From CAVXDY01 sp963760715 (lineage in GTDB: Bacteria > Actinomycetota > Thermoleophilia > Miltoncostaeales > Miltoncostaeaceae), in NCBI GenBank assembly GCA_963760715.1, contig CAVXDY010000007.1, positions 248,001-312,000 of the forward strand: a stretch of 64,000 nt of DNA. Reading direction: 5' to 3'. The first letter of the stretch is position 1. Each line of letters opens with the position of its first letter. Below the pieces are notes generated by a model. The model was not told where the DNA came from, made no database searches, and saw only the letters and a program-made list of their open reading frames with translations. The translations under genes and the position numbers were made by a program. This document shows, piece by piece, positions 25,643 through 34,574 of this stretch.

Positions 25643-27442
25643 TCAGCCCGCGGGGACGCGGCCGCGCACGACGGTCCCGCGCCCGGGGGCGGACTCGATG
25701 CCGAGCGTTCCGCCCACCCCCTCGACCCGGTCGCGCATCCCCACCAGGCCGGAGCCCGTCGCGAGTCGGTCGCCGGCGAAGCCCCGGCCCCGGTCGGACA
25801 CCTCGAAGCCGACGGCGTCGTCCTCGTCGCGCCAGAGGCGCATGCGGATCCCGGGATCGTCCCCCGCGTGCTTGAGCGCGTTCTGGAGCGCCTCGGCGCA
25901 GCAGAAGTAGACGGCCGCCTCCCGCTGCGGATCGAAGCGCCCGACCGGCCCGGCCTCCACCTCGACCGGCACCGGCGCGTGCCGCGCCGCGGAGCGGAGG
26001 GCCTCGGCGACGCCGTGGTCCACGAGCACCGCCGGGTAGAGGCCGCGGGCGAGGTCGCGCAGCTCGTCCAGGGCGCGCTGGAGGTCGAGCGCGAGCTCGC
26101 CGAGGATGTCCTGCGCCATCTGGGGGCGGGCCGCCATCACCTCACGGGCCGTCGCCATGCGGACCATCATCCCCACCAGGTGCTGCTGGGCGCCGTCGTG
26201 CAGGCTGCGCTCGATGCGCCGCCGCTCGGCCTCCGCCACCGCCACCAGCCGCTGCCGCACCGCCATCAGCTCGGCGTCGCTGCGCGCGCGCTCGAGGGCG
26301 ACGGCGCCGAATGCGGCGATCGCCTGCATCCGCTCCCCCCGGGTGCTGAGCGCGGGGTCGAACGTGAGCGCCCCGGCGCCCACGCCGGAGATCGTCATCT
26401 CGACCCAGCCCCGGTCCCCGCCGCCGTTCGCGGGCAGCGGCCGGCCCTCCAGGTCGGTCCACCCGGCGCCGTTCCGGACGGCGAGGCGAAGGGAGGGATC
26501 ACTCAGGGCGCTCGCGATCAGGCTCTCCACCTGGACCGGGTCCCGTGCCCGGGCGAGCTGCGACAGCAGCTCGTCCTGGATGACCCGAGTCCGGACGGCA
26601 GAGGTGAGCAGGACCCCCAGCAGGACCAGCGGCAGGATGGCGCGGATGATCCCCGTCGAGATCAGGTACGGCGACAGGCGCTGGGGCCCGGGGTCGATCG
26701 CGAGGGCCACGAGCCCCACGCTGAGCGGCGCGCCCCAGACGATGGCGAGCCACGCCACCGGCTTCAGGGTCCGCTTCGCCACCGGGGTCGCGGATCTGAT
26801 CTCGCGCAGCAGCACCACGACTGCCGCCAGGATCGAGACGATGGCGACCACCGCGAGCGCCGCCAGCAGCCCCCGGGCCACCCCGGGGGCGTCCGCGACC
26901 TGCACGGCGGACGTCGAGCACGCGTCCCGGCAGTGGCTGACCGCCTGGCTCCACGGGGCCGTGGGGGCCACCATCAGGTAGGCCGTCCCGATGGCGGCGA
27001 GCAGCGGGGCCGCGATCAGCACGAGCCGCCGATCCCGGTCCTTCCCGATCCGCCCCGCCGGGAAGGTCATGAGCATCAGGGCCGCCAGCGGCACGATGGC
27101 GATCGTGACGATGCGCGACACCGTGTAGGGGACCTGGCCGGCGAACGCGTCCAGGCAGGCCACCGCCGTGAGGGCGGCCACCGTCGTCATGAGCACGCCG
27201 AGGCCCCACGCGGGCCGCCGCCAGGCGAGGTAGACGCCCACGCCGGCGTAGAGGCCGATCCAGCCGGCGCGCAACGCCCCCGCGAGGCCCGGATGCAGAA
27301 GCTGGTCGCCCACGAGCCCGGCCGTGACGACGACGATGCCCAGCGCGAGCGCGAACCCGCCGGTCGCGAGCGCGGCCCACCAGAGGGTGCGCGCCCGCCG
27401 GTCCGCCGACGGGTCCTCCGCCGCCCGCACGGAGCCCGTCAT
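25643..27442 (-). CDS. Membrane sensor histidine kinase (NarL/LuxR-type two-component system)
   Basis: The 599-residue protein has about eight helices in its first half, then a GAF-like linker, a HisKA_3 dimerisation domain with ERRRIERSLHDGAQQHLVGM (phospho-accepting His in SLHDG) and a HATPase domain (AEALQNALKHA, DRGRGFAGD, GSGLVGMRDRV). ATG 27442 is preferred, since the 35 codons before it (from GTG 27547) look non-coding. The response regulator gene is divergent at 27674, so the pair shares a 230-bp control region. The stimulus cannot be read. Confidence 0.88.
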   Translation of the reverse strand: MTGSVRAAEDPSADRRARTLWWAALATGGFALALGIVVVTAGLVGDQLLHPGLAGALRAGWIGLYAGVGVYLAWRRPAWGLGVLMTTVAALTAVACLDAFAGQVPYTVSRIVTIAIVPLAALMLMTFPAGRIGKDRDRRLVLIAAPLLAAIGTAYLMVAPTAPWSQAVSHCRDACSTSAVQVADAPGVARGLLAALAVVAIVSILAAVVVLLREIRSATPVAKRTLKPVAWLAIVWGAPLSVGLVALAIDPGPQRLSPYLISTGIIRAILPLVLLGVLLTSAVRTRVIQDELLSQLARARDPVQVESLIASALSDPSLRLAVRNGAGWTDLEGRPLPANGGGDRGWVEMTISGVGAGALTFDPALSTRGERMQAIAAFGAVALERARSDAELMAVRQRLVAVAEAERRRIERSLHDGAQQHLVGMMVRMATAREVMAARPQMAQDILGELALDLQRALDELRDLARGLYPAVLVDHGVAEALRSAARHAPVPVEVEAGPVGRFDPQREAAVYFCCAEALQNALKHAGDDPGIRMRLWRDEDDAVGFEVSDRGRGFAGDRLATGSGLVGMRDRVEGVGGTLGIESAPGRGTVVRGRVPAG

Positions 27443-27673
27443 GGCCCACCCGTTGCCGGATCCGCCCCGGAACCTCTCGACCGACTGCAGGGGCCCACCC
27501 CTCCCGCTTCCGGACGCTCCGCGCCCGCCCGTCTGGGAAATGTGCACGCACGGCCCGCGCGAGGGCCGCAGTTGCGCCCGAAACCTACGGCAGCGCCCCC
27601 CGGCGCACCATCGCGGCCGTCACCGTGGTGCGCCTGGCGCAACCGCCCGTGCGCAGCGAGTATCGTCGCGTCC

Positions 27674-28360
27674 ATGGCGATCGGCGTGGTCATCGCGGAC
27701 GACGATCTCCTCGTGCGGGAGGGCATCCTCCGCATCCTCGAGCCGAGCGACGAGGTCGATCTGCTCGCCGCCTGCGGGGACCGCGACGACCTGCTGCGGG
27801 CGATCGAGCGGCACTCGCCCGAGGTGGTGGTCACCGACATCCGCATGCCCCCGGCCCTCGCCGACGAGGGCCTCGAGGTGGCGCACCGCATGCGGCGCGA
27901 GCATCCCGAGATGGGGGTGGTGGTGCTCAGCGCCCACGCCGAGGTCGCCTACGCGCTCGCGCTGCTGGAGGACGGCTCGCGCGGGCGGGCCTACCTGCTG
28001 AAGGAGCACCTCGCCGAGCCGCGGCAGCTCGTGGGCGCCATCCAGGAGGTGGCGAAGGGCGGCTCGATCATCGACCCGACGGTGGTGGAGGCTCTGGTCG
28101 GCGACCGGATGCGGGCGCGCAGGTCGCCGCTCCAGGCGCTGACGCCCCGGGAGCGTCAGATCCTGGGCGAGATCGCTCAGGGCAAGAGCAACGCCGCGAT
28201 CGCCGCCGAGCTGGTGCTCACCAAGCGGGCGGTGGAGAAGCACGTGAACGCGATCTTCGCGAAGCTGTCGCTGCGCGTGGCCGACGAGTCCGTCGACCGG
28301 CGCGTGCGGGCCGCGCTGCTCTTCCTGGCCGACTCCTCCCCGGTGCCCAAGCAGGACTGA
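27674..28360 (+). CDS. NarL/LuxR-family response regulator
   Basis: The 228-residue protein has a receiver domain with acidic pocket D9-D11 (IADDD), phospho-acceptor D55 in VVVTDIRMPP and the conserved Lys in YLLKEH. A LuxR DNA-binding domain follows (LTPRERQILGEIAQGKSNAAIAAEL). It is the partner of the divergent HisKA_3 kinase. The stop (28358-28360) directly abuts the GTG of the tail-sheath gene, so the sheath protein is probably made from the same transcript. Confidence 0.9.
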   Translation: MAIGVVIADDDLLVREGILRILEPSDEVDLLAACGDRDDLLRAIERHSPEVVVTDIRMPPALADEGLEVAHRMRREHPEMGVVVLSAHAEVAYALALLEDGSRGRAYLLKEHLAEPRQLVGAIQEVAKGGSIIDPTVVEALVGDRMRARRSPLQALTPRERQILGEIAQGKSNAAIAAELVLTKRAVEKHVNAIFAKLSLRVADESVDRRVRAALLFLADSSPVPKQD

Positions 28361-29536
28361 GTGTCCGAGGACGACGGCACGCCTCCTCGCTCCCCCGGCG
28401 TCCTCGTCGATGAGATCCCGTCCGGGGTCCGGCCGATCGAGGGCGTCGCGACGACCACGGCCGGCTTCGTGGGGCCGACGCGCTCCGGGCGGCTCGGCGG
28501 ATGGACCGAGGTCATCACCAGCCTCGCCGAGTTCGAGCGCGGCTTCGGCGACGGGCGGCCGCTCGTCCACGAGGGGTCGCCGCGGCTCCACCACATGTGG
28601 CACGCGGCGCGCGCCTTCTTCGACCAGGGTGGGCGGCGTCTCCACGTGAGCCGGGTCTTCGCAGAGGCCCCATCGCGATCCGGAGCGCCCTCGACCGCCT
28701 ACGCGAGGGCCCTCGCCGCCTTCGAGGACGTCGACGAGATCTCGATCGTCGCGGCTCCGGGCTCGACGGCCGGATACGGCGCCGACCGGGCGTTCTCCGC
28801 GATCCAGGCCCTGGTCGGCCACGCCGAGCGCATGGGCCGCATCGCCGTGATCGACGCCGGAGACGGCCAGGCGGCATCGCAGGTCACCGCGCTGAGGGCC
28901 CGGATCGACTCGGCGCACGCGGCCCTCTACCACCCCTGGGTGCGGGTGGCCGACCCGGCCTCCGGTGCGCCGGTGGTGCTCCCGCCGAGCGGATTCGTCG
29001 CCGGCGTCTACGCCCGCAACGACCTCACGCGCGGGGTGTCGAGGGCTCCGGCGAACGAGGAGGTCGTCGGGGCCCTCGGCCTCGAGCCGGCCCTGACGAG
29101 GGTCGACGAGGAGGCCCTCGGCCTCGCCGGCGTCAACTGCCTGCGCCGCGTCGAGGGCGGGGGGTACCGGGTCTGGGGCGCCCGGACGACGAGCTCGGAC
29201 CCGGAGTGGAAGTACGTGAACGTGCGCCGCTACCTCTCGTACCTGGAGCGATCGATCGATCGCGGCACTCGATGGGCCGTGTTCGAGCCCAACGACGAGC
29301 CCCTCTGGAGCAGGGTGCGGGGGGCGGTGTCGGACTTCCTCCTGCGCGAGTGGAGGGCCGGGGCCCTTCAGGGCGCCCGGCCCGACGATGCGTTCTTCGT
29401 CCGGTGCGACCGATCGACGATGACGCAGAATGACATCGACAACGGCAGGCTCGTCTGCCTGGTCGGCGTCGCTCCGATCAAGCCCGCCGAGTTCGTGATC
29501 TTCCGAATCGGCCAGTGGACGGCCGACCGCCCCTGA
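28361..29536 (+). CDS. Contractile-tail sheath protein (phage tail sheath family), orphan
   Basis: The 391-residue protein matches the tail sheath of contractile phages and extracellular injection systems. It has the N-terminal PGVLVDEIPSGVRPI and TAGFVGPTRSG, and a central IVAAPGS segment. Its C-terminal polymerising domain includes YVNVRRYLSYLERSI, RWAVFEPNDEPLW, FFVRCDRSTM and VGVAPIKPAEFVIFRI, which is diagnostic. No tube, baseplate, spike or ATPase gene lies nearby, so this is not a visible prophage or injection locus. It follows a response regulator with zero spacing, starts at GTG, and is convergent with the hydrolase gene 4 bp away. Whether it assembles is unknown. Confidence 0.85.
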   Translation: MSEDDGTPPRSPGVLVDEIPSGVRPIEGVATTTAGFVGPTRSGRLGGWTEVITSLAEFERGFGDGRPLVHEGSPRLHHMWHAARAFFDQGGRRLHVSRVFAEAPSRSGAPSTAYARALAAFEDVDEISIVAAPGSTAGYGADRAFSAIQALVGHAERMGRIAVIDAGDGQAASQVTALRARIDSAHAALYHPWVRVADPASGAPVVLPPSGFVAGVYARNDLTRGVSRAPANEEVVGALGLEPALTRVDEEALGLAGVNCLRRVEGGGYRVWGARTTSSDPEWKYVNVRRYLSYLERSIDRGTRWAVFEPNDEPLWSRVRGAVSDFLLREWRAGALQGARPDDAFFVRCDRSTMTQNDIDNGRLVCLVGVAPIKPAEFVIFRIGQWTADRP

Positions 29537-29540
29537 GCCG

Positions 29541-30467
29541 TCAGGCCAGGACGCGCAGCAGGAAGTCGCGCTGGATCGCGACGGCCTGGTCGAAGAGCGG
29601 CCCGGGGTGCCAGAGCAGGCCGAAGTGCCCGCCCTCGACCTCGACGATCTCCACCTCCCCGGCCGCGGCGGCGGCCGCGGCGCGCGCGACGGCGGGCGCG
29701 GCGTGGGCCATCTCGTCCTCCGGCGCGATCAGGGCCAGCAGCGGCACGCGGAGGTGCGGGGTGGCCAGGCCGGCGTGGTAGGGCGCCGGCGTGGGGGGGA
29801 TGGCGCGCGTGGCGCGGTTCTGCCAGCCGGTCCCGTGACGGCCGCCGTACTCGATGAACCAGCGGAACGCCGAGACCGGCGTCAGCAGCGAGGGGGCGCC
29901 GAGCTGGTCGGGGGACACGACCGGCAGGGGGCCGGTGGTGGTCTCCGGAGTGCCCCGCACGTCGCCGTCCTCGAGGGTGGCGGCCAGGGCGGCGAAGAGC
30001 TCGCCGGCCGGATCCGGAGGGGGCGGCGCCGCGCCCAGGGCCGGCACCTGGGCGACGACCGCGGCCGGCCGCGGATCGACCGCGCCCACGATCAGCGCGT
30101 GGCCGGCGCTGTAGCTGTGGCCCCAGAGGGCGATGCGGGAGGGGTCGATGCCCGGGTGGGCGCACAGGTGGGTGAGCGCGTCGCGATATCCGCGCGCCTG
30201 GATCCAGGGGTTGATCTCCTGCCGCGGCTCGCCGCCGCTCGCGCCGAACCCGTGGTGGTCGTACAGCAGCACCGCCAGGCCGGCGTCGTGGAAGACCTCG
30301 GCGTACCGGTCCGTGACCATCCCGATCGTCGCCGACGTGCCGTGAGTCATGACGACGCAGGCGCTCGGGCGCGGCGCGGGCCCGTGGTAGAGGCGGCCGC
30401 GGAGCACCGTTCCCTGTGAGGCGAACTCCACCGTCTCGACGGCCGGCACCGGGTCATGCTGCCTCAT
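29541..30467 (-). CDS. Alpha/beta hydrolase
   Basis: The 308-residue protein has a DLH/X-Pro-dipeptidase-like alpha/beta-hydrolase core: CVVMTHGTSATIG (oxyanion region), YDHHGFGASGG, the nucleophile elbow ALWGHSYSAG, an acid in IAPEDEMAH and the histidine in EGGHFGLLW. ATG 30467 is used, as it begins just before the first strand; 36 upstream codons are Arg-rich and unlikely to be translated. It is divergent from the GH15 gene with 109 bp between them, and the substrate is unknown. Confidence 0.82.
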   Translation of the reverse strand: MRQHDPVPAVETVEFASQGTVLRGRLYHGPAPRPSACVVMTHGTSATIGMVTDRYAEVFHDAGLAVLLYDHHGFGASGGEPRQEINPWIQARGYRDALTHLCAHPGIDPSRIALWGHSYSAGHALIVGAVDPRPAAVVAQVPALGAAPPPPDPAGELFAALAATLEDGDVRGTPETTTGPLPVVSPDQLGAPSLLTPVSAFRWFIEYGGRHGTGWQNRATRAIPPTPAPYHAGLATPHLRVPLLALIAPEDEMAHAAPAVARAAAAAAAGEVEIVEVEGGHFGLLWHPGPLFDQAVAIQRDFLLRVLA

Positions 30468-30576
30468 GCGCGCCACGCCCGTCGATCGGCATGATGGGGG
30501 CACGCTCGCCAGCCCCGCGGCCCGGATGAGAAGCTCACGGGCGCAGCGCAACGCCCCTCGACCAGGAGCCCGCACC

Positions 30577-32427
30577 GTGCCCCACCCCGACTACCCGCTC
30601 ATCGCGGACCACGGCCTGATCGGCGACCTCCAGTCGGCCGCGCTGATCAGCACCGACGGAACGATCGACTGGTTCTGCGCCCCGCGCTTCGACTCGCCGA
30701 GCGTCTTCGCCTCGCTGCTCGACGCCAAGGGCGGCGGGCGGTTCCGCATCGGGCCCGAGCGCGACGACCATGTGGTGAAGCAGGCCTACTTCCCCGACAG
30801 CGCGATCCTCGTCACCCGCTTCATGAGCGAGGACGGCGTGGGGGAGCTGGTCGACTTCATGCCGGTCACGCCAGGCGGGAAGGCGACCGACCGCCGGCGC
30901 ATCGTGCGCGCAGTCCGCGTGGTGCGCGGCCGCATGAGCTTCGTCCTGGAGTGCGATCCGCGCTTCGACTACGGGCGGCACCCCCACGAGCTGGAGGTCA
31001 CCGAGGAGGGCGCCTCCTTCCGCACCGACGACCTGACCCTCACGCTGCACGCCTACGGCCTCACGCCCACCCGGGACGGGCGCGGCGTGCGGGCGGTGAT
31101 CGAGCTGGGCCAGGGGGAGCTGGCGGGGGTGATGCTCGAGACGGGGGGCTCGGGCAAGACCCCCCGGCGCCCGAGGCCTCGCGAGCTGTGGACGCTCTTC
31201 AATGAGACCGAGGACTACTGGAAGCGCTGGCTCGCGCGCTCCGCCTACCGCGGCCGCTGGCGGGACATGGTCAACCGATCGGCCATCACCCTGAAGCTCA
31301 TGATCTACGAGCCCACCGGCGCCCCGGTGGCGGCGCCCACCGCGGGCCTGCCCGAGCAGGTCGGGGGCGAGCGCAACTGGGACTACCGCTACACCTGGGT
31401 CCGCGACGGCTCCTTCTCGGTCGCGGCGCTGCTCGACCTGGGCTTCACCGAGGAGGCGGCGGCGTTCGTCCGCTGGATCGGCGCCCGCATCCGGGAGCGG
31501 GCGGGGAACGTGGCGGGGCCGCTCCAGATCATGTACCGGGTCGACGGCTCGCCGGACCTGGACGAGTACGAGCTCGGCCACATGGAGGGCTACCGCGGCT
31601 CCGCCCCGGTGCGTGTCGGCAACGGCGCCGCCGACCAGGTGCAGCTCGACATCTACGGCGAGATGGTCGATGCCCTGGCCCGGGCCGACGAGGCCGGCCT
31701 GGTGCTGGACCACGCGACGTGGACCGACCTCGCGGCCACCATCGACTGGCTCTGCGAGAACTGGGACGGCCGGGAGGCCGGCATCTGGGAGACGCGCGGC
31801 GGGCCGCAGGAGTTCGTCTACGGCCGCCTGATGGCGTGGGTGGCGTTCGACCGGGCGATCCGGCTGGCCCGGGCGCGCGGCCGGCCGGCCGACCTGATGC
31901 GCTGGATCACCGAGCGCGACGCGATCTACCGGCAGATCATGGAGCGGGGATTCAGCCCTTCGGCCAAGGCCTTCATCCAGCACTACGGCTCCGACGTGCT
32001 CGACGCGTCCCTGCTCAAGATGCCCCTGGTCGGGTTCGTCGCCCCGAACGACCCGATGTGGCAGTCGACCCTGGCGGCCATGGACGAGGTGCTGGTCTCG
32101 GACAGCCTGGTCTACCGTTACGACCCCGCGGCCTCGCCCGATGGGCTGCGGGGCAGCGAGGGGACGTTCTCGATGTGCACCTTCTGGTACGTCCAGGCGC
32201 TCGCGAGCTCGGGCCGCCTGCGGGACGCGCGCATCGTCTTCGAGAAGATGCACAGCTACGCCAACCACCTCGGCCTCTACTCGGAGGAGATCGGGCCCAC
32301 CGGGGAGCAGCTCGGCAACTTCCCGCAGGCCTTCAGCCACCTGGCCCTCATCAACACGGCGATGACCCTCGGGGACCTGCTCGACCGGGCGGCCCCGCCG
32401 AGCGACGACTACCGTGAGCGACCGTGA
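30577..32427 (+). CDS. Glycoside hydrolase family 15 protein (trehalase/glucoamylase type)
   Basis: The 616-residue protein has the GH15 plan. An N-terminal beta-sandwich begins YPLIADHGLIGDLQSAALIS and TIDWFCAPRFDSPSVFA. The catalytic (alpha/alpha)6 barrel starts at GERNWDYRYTWVRDGSF (about residue 265), with QLDIYGEMVDAL and the late GEQLGNFPQAFSHLALI. This pattern is that of actinobacterial alpha,alpha-trehalases and related glucoamylases in the cytoplasm. GTG 30577 is selected on AGGAG 8-12 nt before it. The final codons lie in a 10-bp tandem repeat, and the stop overlaps the next start. Confidence 0.88.
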   Translation: MPHPDYPLIADHGLIGDLQSAALISTDGTIDWFCAPRFDSPSVFASLLDAKGGGRFRIGPERDDHVVKQAYFPDSAILVTRFMSEDGVGELVDFMPVTPGGKATDRRRIVRAVRVVRGRMSFVLECDPRFDYGRHPHELEVTEEGASFRTDDLTLTLHAYGLTPTRDGRGVRAVIELGQGELAGVMLETGGSGKTPRRPRPRELWTLFNETEDYWKRWLARSAYRGRWRDMVNRSAITLKLMIYEPTGAPVAAPTAGLPEQVGGERNWDYRYTWVRDGSFSVAALLDLGFTEEAAAFVRWIGARIRERAGNVAGPLQIMYRVDGSPDLDEYELGHMEGYRGSAPVRVGNGAADQVQLDIYGEMVDALARADEAGLVLDHATWTDLAATIDWLCENWDGREAGIWETRGGPQEFVYGRLMAWVAFDRAIRLARARGRPADLMRWITERDAIYRQIMERGFSPSAKAFIQHYGSDVLDASLLKMPLVGFVAPNDPMWQSTLAAMDEVLVSDSLVYRYDPAASPDGLRGSEGTFSMCTFWYVQALASSGRLRDARIVFEKMHSYANHLGLYSEEIGPTGEQLGNFPQAFSHLALINTAMTLGDLLDRAAPPSDDYRERP

Positions 32428-32440
32428 GCGACCGTGAGCA
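32411..32440 (+). repeat. Three tandem 10-bp units at the GH15/NDH-2 junction
   Basis: ACCGTGAGCG occurs twice and ACCGTGAGCA once, back to back. Each unit carries a GTG (32414, 32424, 32434) in a different frame. Only 32424 opens the oxidoreductase frame. Confidence 0.8.
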
Positions 32441-33719
32441 TCCCCATGTGATCGTCGTGGGCGGCGGCTTCGCCGGCCTCGGCTGCGTGCGGGCGCTCAC
32501 CAAGCACGACAAGGTCCGCATCACCCTGATCGACCGCAACAACTACCACCAGTTCCAGCCGCTGCTCTACCAGGTCGCCACCGCCCAGCTCACCCGCGGC
32601 GACGTCGCGTTCTCCCTGCGGCCCCTGTTCCGCTCCCACCCGAAGGTGGACGTGAAGATGGCCGAGATCGTCTCGGCCGACCCCGCCGCCCACAGTGTCA
32701 CCACCACGGACGGGCAGACCTACGAGGGCGACGTCCTGGTGCTCGCCGCCGGGTGCGGGCCGAGGTTCTTCCGCACGCCGGGCGCGGCGGACCACTCCTT
32801 CCCGCTCTACTCCCTCGACGATGCCGAGCGGCTGCGGGGCCGCATCCTTGAGGTGTTCGAGGAGGCCGACCGGGACCCCGGGCTGATCGAGAAGGGCGCC
32901 CTCAACTTCGTGGTGGTGGGCGGGGGCGCCACCGGCACGGAGGTCTCCGGCGCCCTGGCCGAGATGGTGAACCGCACGATGGCCGCCGAGTACACCGACC
33001 TCCCCGCAGGCGCGGCCCGGATCATCATGGTCGAGCACGGATCCGCGGTGCTGGGCCCGTTCTCGGAGGGAGCCCACGAGTACGCCGCCAAGGTCCTGGA
33101 GCGCGACGGCGTGGAGATGCGGCTGGAGACCGGGGTGGCCGGGGTCGGGCCGGGCCACGTGGAGCTGACCGACGGCACCACGATCGAGACGCGCTGCGTG
33201 ATCTGGGCCGGGGGCATCGCCCCCTCGCCCCTGGTGAAGGCGAGCGGCCTGGCCACGGGGCCCGGCGGCCGGGTGCCGGTGCTGCCCGACCTGACGGTCG
33301 ACGGGCTGCCCGGCGTCTACGTCCTGGGCGACATCGCGGTCATCCCGGGTCCCGACGGCGCGCCCCTGCCGCAGCTCGGGTCGGTGGCTCTCCAGTCGGG
33401 CCGGTGGGCGGCGAAGAACATCCTCGCCGACATCGAGGGCAAGGAGCGCAAGCCCTTCCACTACAAGGACAAGGGCATCATGGCAATGATCGGCCGCAAC
33501 GAGGCCGTGGCCGAGGTGGGCAGGCGCCGCCACGAGGTGCACGGGACGGTGGCCTTCGTGATGTGGCTCGGCGTCCACGCCACGCTCATGACCGGCGTGC
33601 GCACCCGCGTGGAGGCGTTCATCGACTGGGCCTGGGACGAGTTCTCGCCCACCCGGGCGGACCAGGTGCTCGACCGCACCGACACCCCGCGCATCGACTG
33701 GGGTGACGACGCCGAATGA
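32424..33719 (+). CDS. ndh: Type II NADH:quinone oxidoreductase-like flavoprotein (NDH-2)
   Basis: The 431-residue protein has two Rossmann dinucleotide sites: FAD at VIVVGGGFAGLG (about 8-19) and NAD(P)H at NFVVVGGGATGTEVSG (about 155-170). Diagnostic stretches are NNYHQFQPLLYQVATAQL and VYVLGDIAVIPGPDG (the second FAD contact). A C-terminal amphipathic region fits peripheral membrane binding. NDH-2 passes electrons from NADH to quinone without pumping protons. The start GTG 32424 overlaps the GH15 stop, and the SDR gene follows after 34 bp. Confidence 0.88.
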   Translation: MSDREHPHVIVVGGGFAGLGCVRALTKHDKVRITLIDRNNYHQFQPLLYQVATAQLTRGDVAFSLRPLFRSHPKVDVKMAEIVSADPAAHSVTTTDGQTYEGDVLVLAAGCGPRFFRTPGAADHSFPLYSLDDAERLRGRILEVFEEADRDPGLIEKGALNFVVVGGGATGTEVSGALAEMVNRTMAAEYTDLPAGAARIIMVEHGSAVLGPFSEGAHEYAAKVLERDGVEMRLETGVAGVGPGHVELTDGTTIETRCVIWAGGIAPSPLVKASGLATGPGGRVPVLPDLTVDGLPGVYVLGDIAVIPGPDGAPLPQLGSVALQSGRWAAKNILADIEGKERKPFHYKDKGIMAMIGRNEAVAEVGRRRHEVHGTVAFVMWLGVHATLMTGVRTRVEAFIDWAWDEFSPTRADQVLDRTDTPRIDWGDDAE

Positions 33720-33753
33720 TCACAAGGACACCCTCAGCCAAGGAGCCCGGGCG

Positions 33754-34518
33754 ATGAGCCTCAGCGGCAAGTCCGTCGTCGTGACCGGCGGCAACAGCGG
33801 CATCGGCAAGGCCATCGTCCTCGCGGCCGCCGAGCAGGGGGCGAACGTCGTCATCGACTACGTCTCCCATCCCGACGCCACCGAGGATCTCGAGAAGCAG
33901 GTGGCCGGCCTCGGCGACCGGGCCGTCGGCGTGGAGGCCGACGTGAGCAAGGTGGAGGACCTTCAGCGGCTCGTCGACACCGCCGTGTCGAGCTTCGGCC
34001 GGATCGACGTGATGGTGAACAACGCCGGCATCGAGACGCGCACCGGGATCCTCGACAGCACCGAGGAGCAGTTCGATCGCGTGATCGCCATCAACATGAA
34101 GAGCGCGTTCTTCGGCACCCAGATCGCCGCCCGACAGATGGTCGCCCAGGGCGACGGGGGCGTGATCATCAACATCTCGTCGGTGCACGAGGACTGGCCG
34201 ATGCCGGGCAACACGCCGTACTGCCTGTCGAAGGGCGGGATCCGCATGCTCACCCGCACCGCCGGCGTGGAGCTGGCGCCGCACGGCGTGCGCGTGGTCG
34301 GCGTCGCGCCCGGCGCGGTGGCCACCCCGATCAACCTGGTGGAGATGGACCCCGAGACGCTGAAGAAGGTGGAGGGCTACATCCCGATGGGCCGCATGGC
34401 CCAGCCCGAGGAGGTCGGCAGCGTCGTGGCCTTCCTCGCGAGCCCGGGAGCCGGCTACATGACGGGCACGACGGTCTTCGTCGACGGCGCGATCATGATG
34501 CAGAGCCCCGGTTTGTAG
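33754..34518 (+). CDS. Short-chain dehydrogenase/reductase (glucose 1-dehydrogenase-like)
   Basis: The 254-residue protein has the classical SDR motifs: cofactor loop TGGNSGIGKA at 11-20, VNNAGIE, catalytic Ser in INISSVHE, and Tyr156/Lys160 in YCLSKGG. It ends with the usual APGAVATPIN and GTTVFVDGA. The closest general pattern is that of bacterial glucose 1-dehydrogenases, but the sugar specificity cannot be read. AAGGAG is 9 nt before ATG 33754. With GH15 and NDH-2 it forms a run that could release glucose, oxidise it and feed electrons to quinone; this link is an inference. Confidence 0.85.
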   Translation: MSLSGKSVVVTGGNSGIGKAIVLAAAEQGANVVIDYVSHPDATEDLEKQVAGLGDRAVGVEADVSKVEDLQRLVDTAVSSFGRIDVMVNNAGIETRTGILDSTEEQFDRVIAINMKSAFFGTQIAARQMVAQGDGGVIINISSVHEDWPMPGNTPYCLSKGGIRMLTRTAGVELAPHGVRVVGVAPGAVATPINLVEMDPETLKKVEGYIPMGRMAQPEEVGSVVAFLASPGAGYMTGTTVFVDGAIMMQSPGL

Positions 34519-34574
34519 GGAGCCGCCGCCTTGCCGCTCGCGGGACGACGGCTCGTCGTGGGATCATCGCTCCG

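Noticed and set aside
28361..29536. Prophage or complete contractile injection system
   Set aside because: Only the sheath gene is present; no other tail, capsid, integrase or AAA+ gene is visible nearby.
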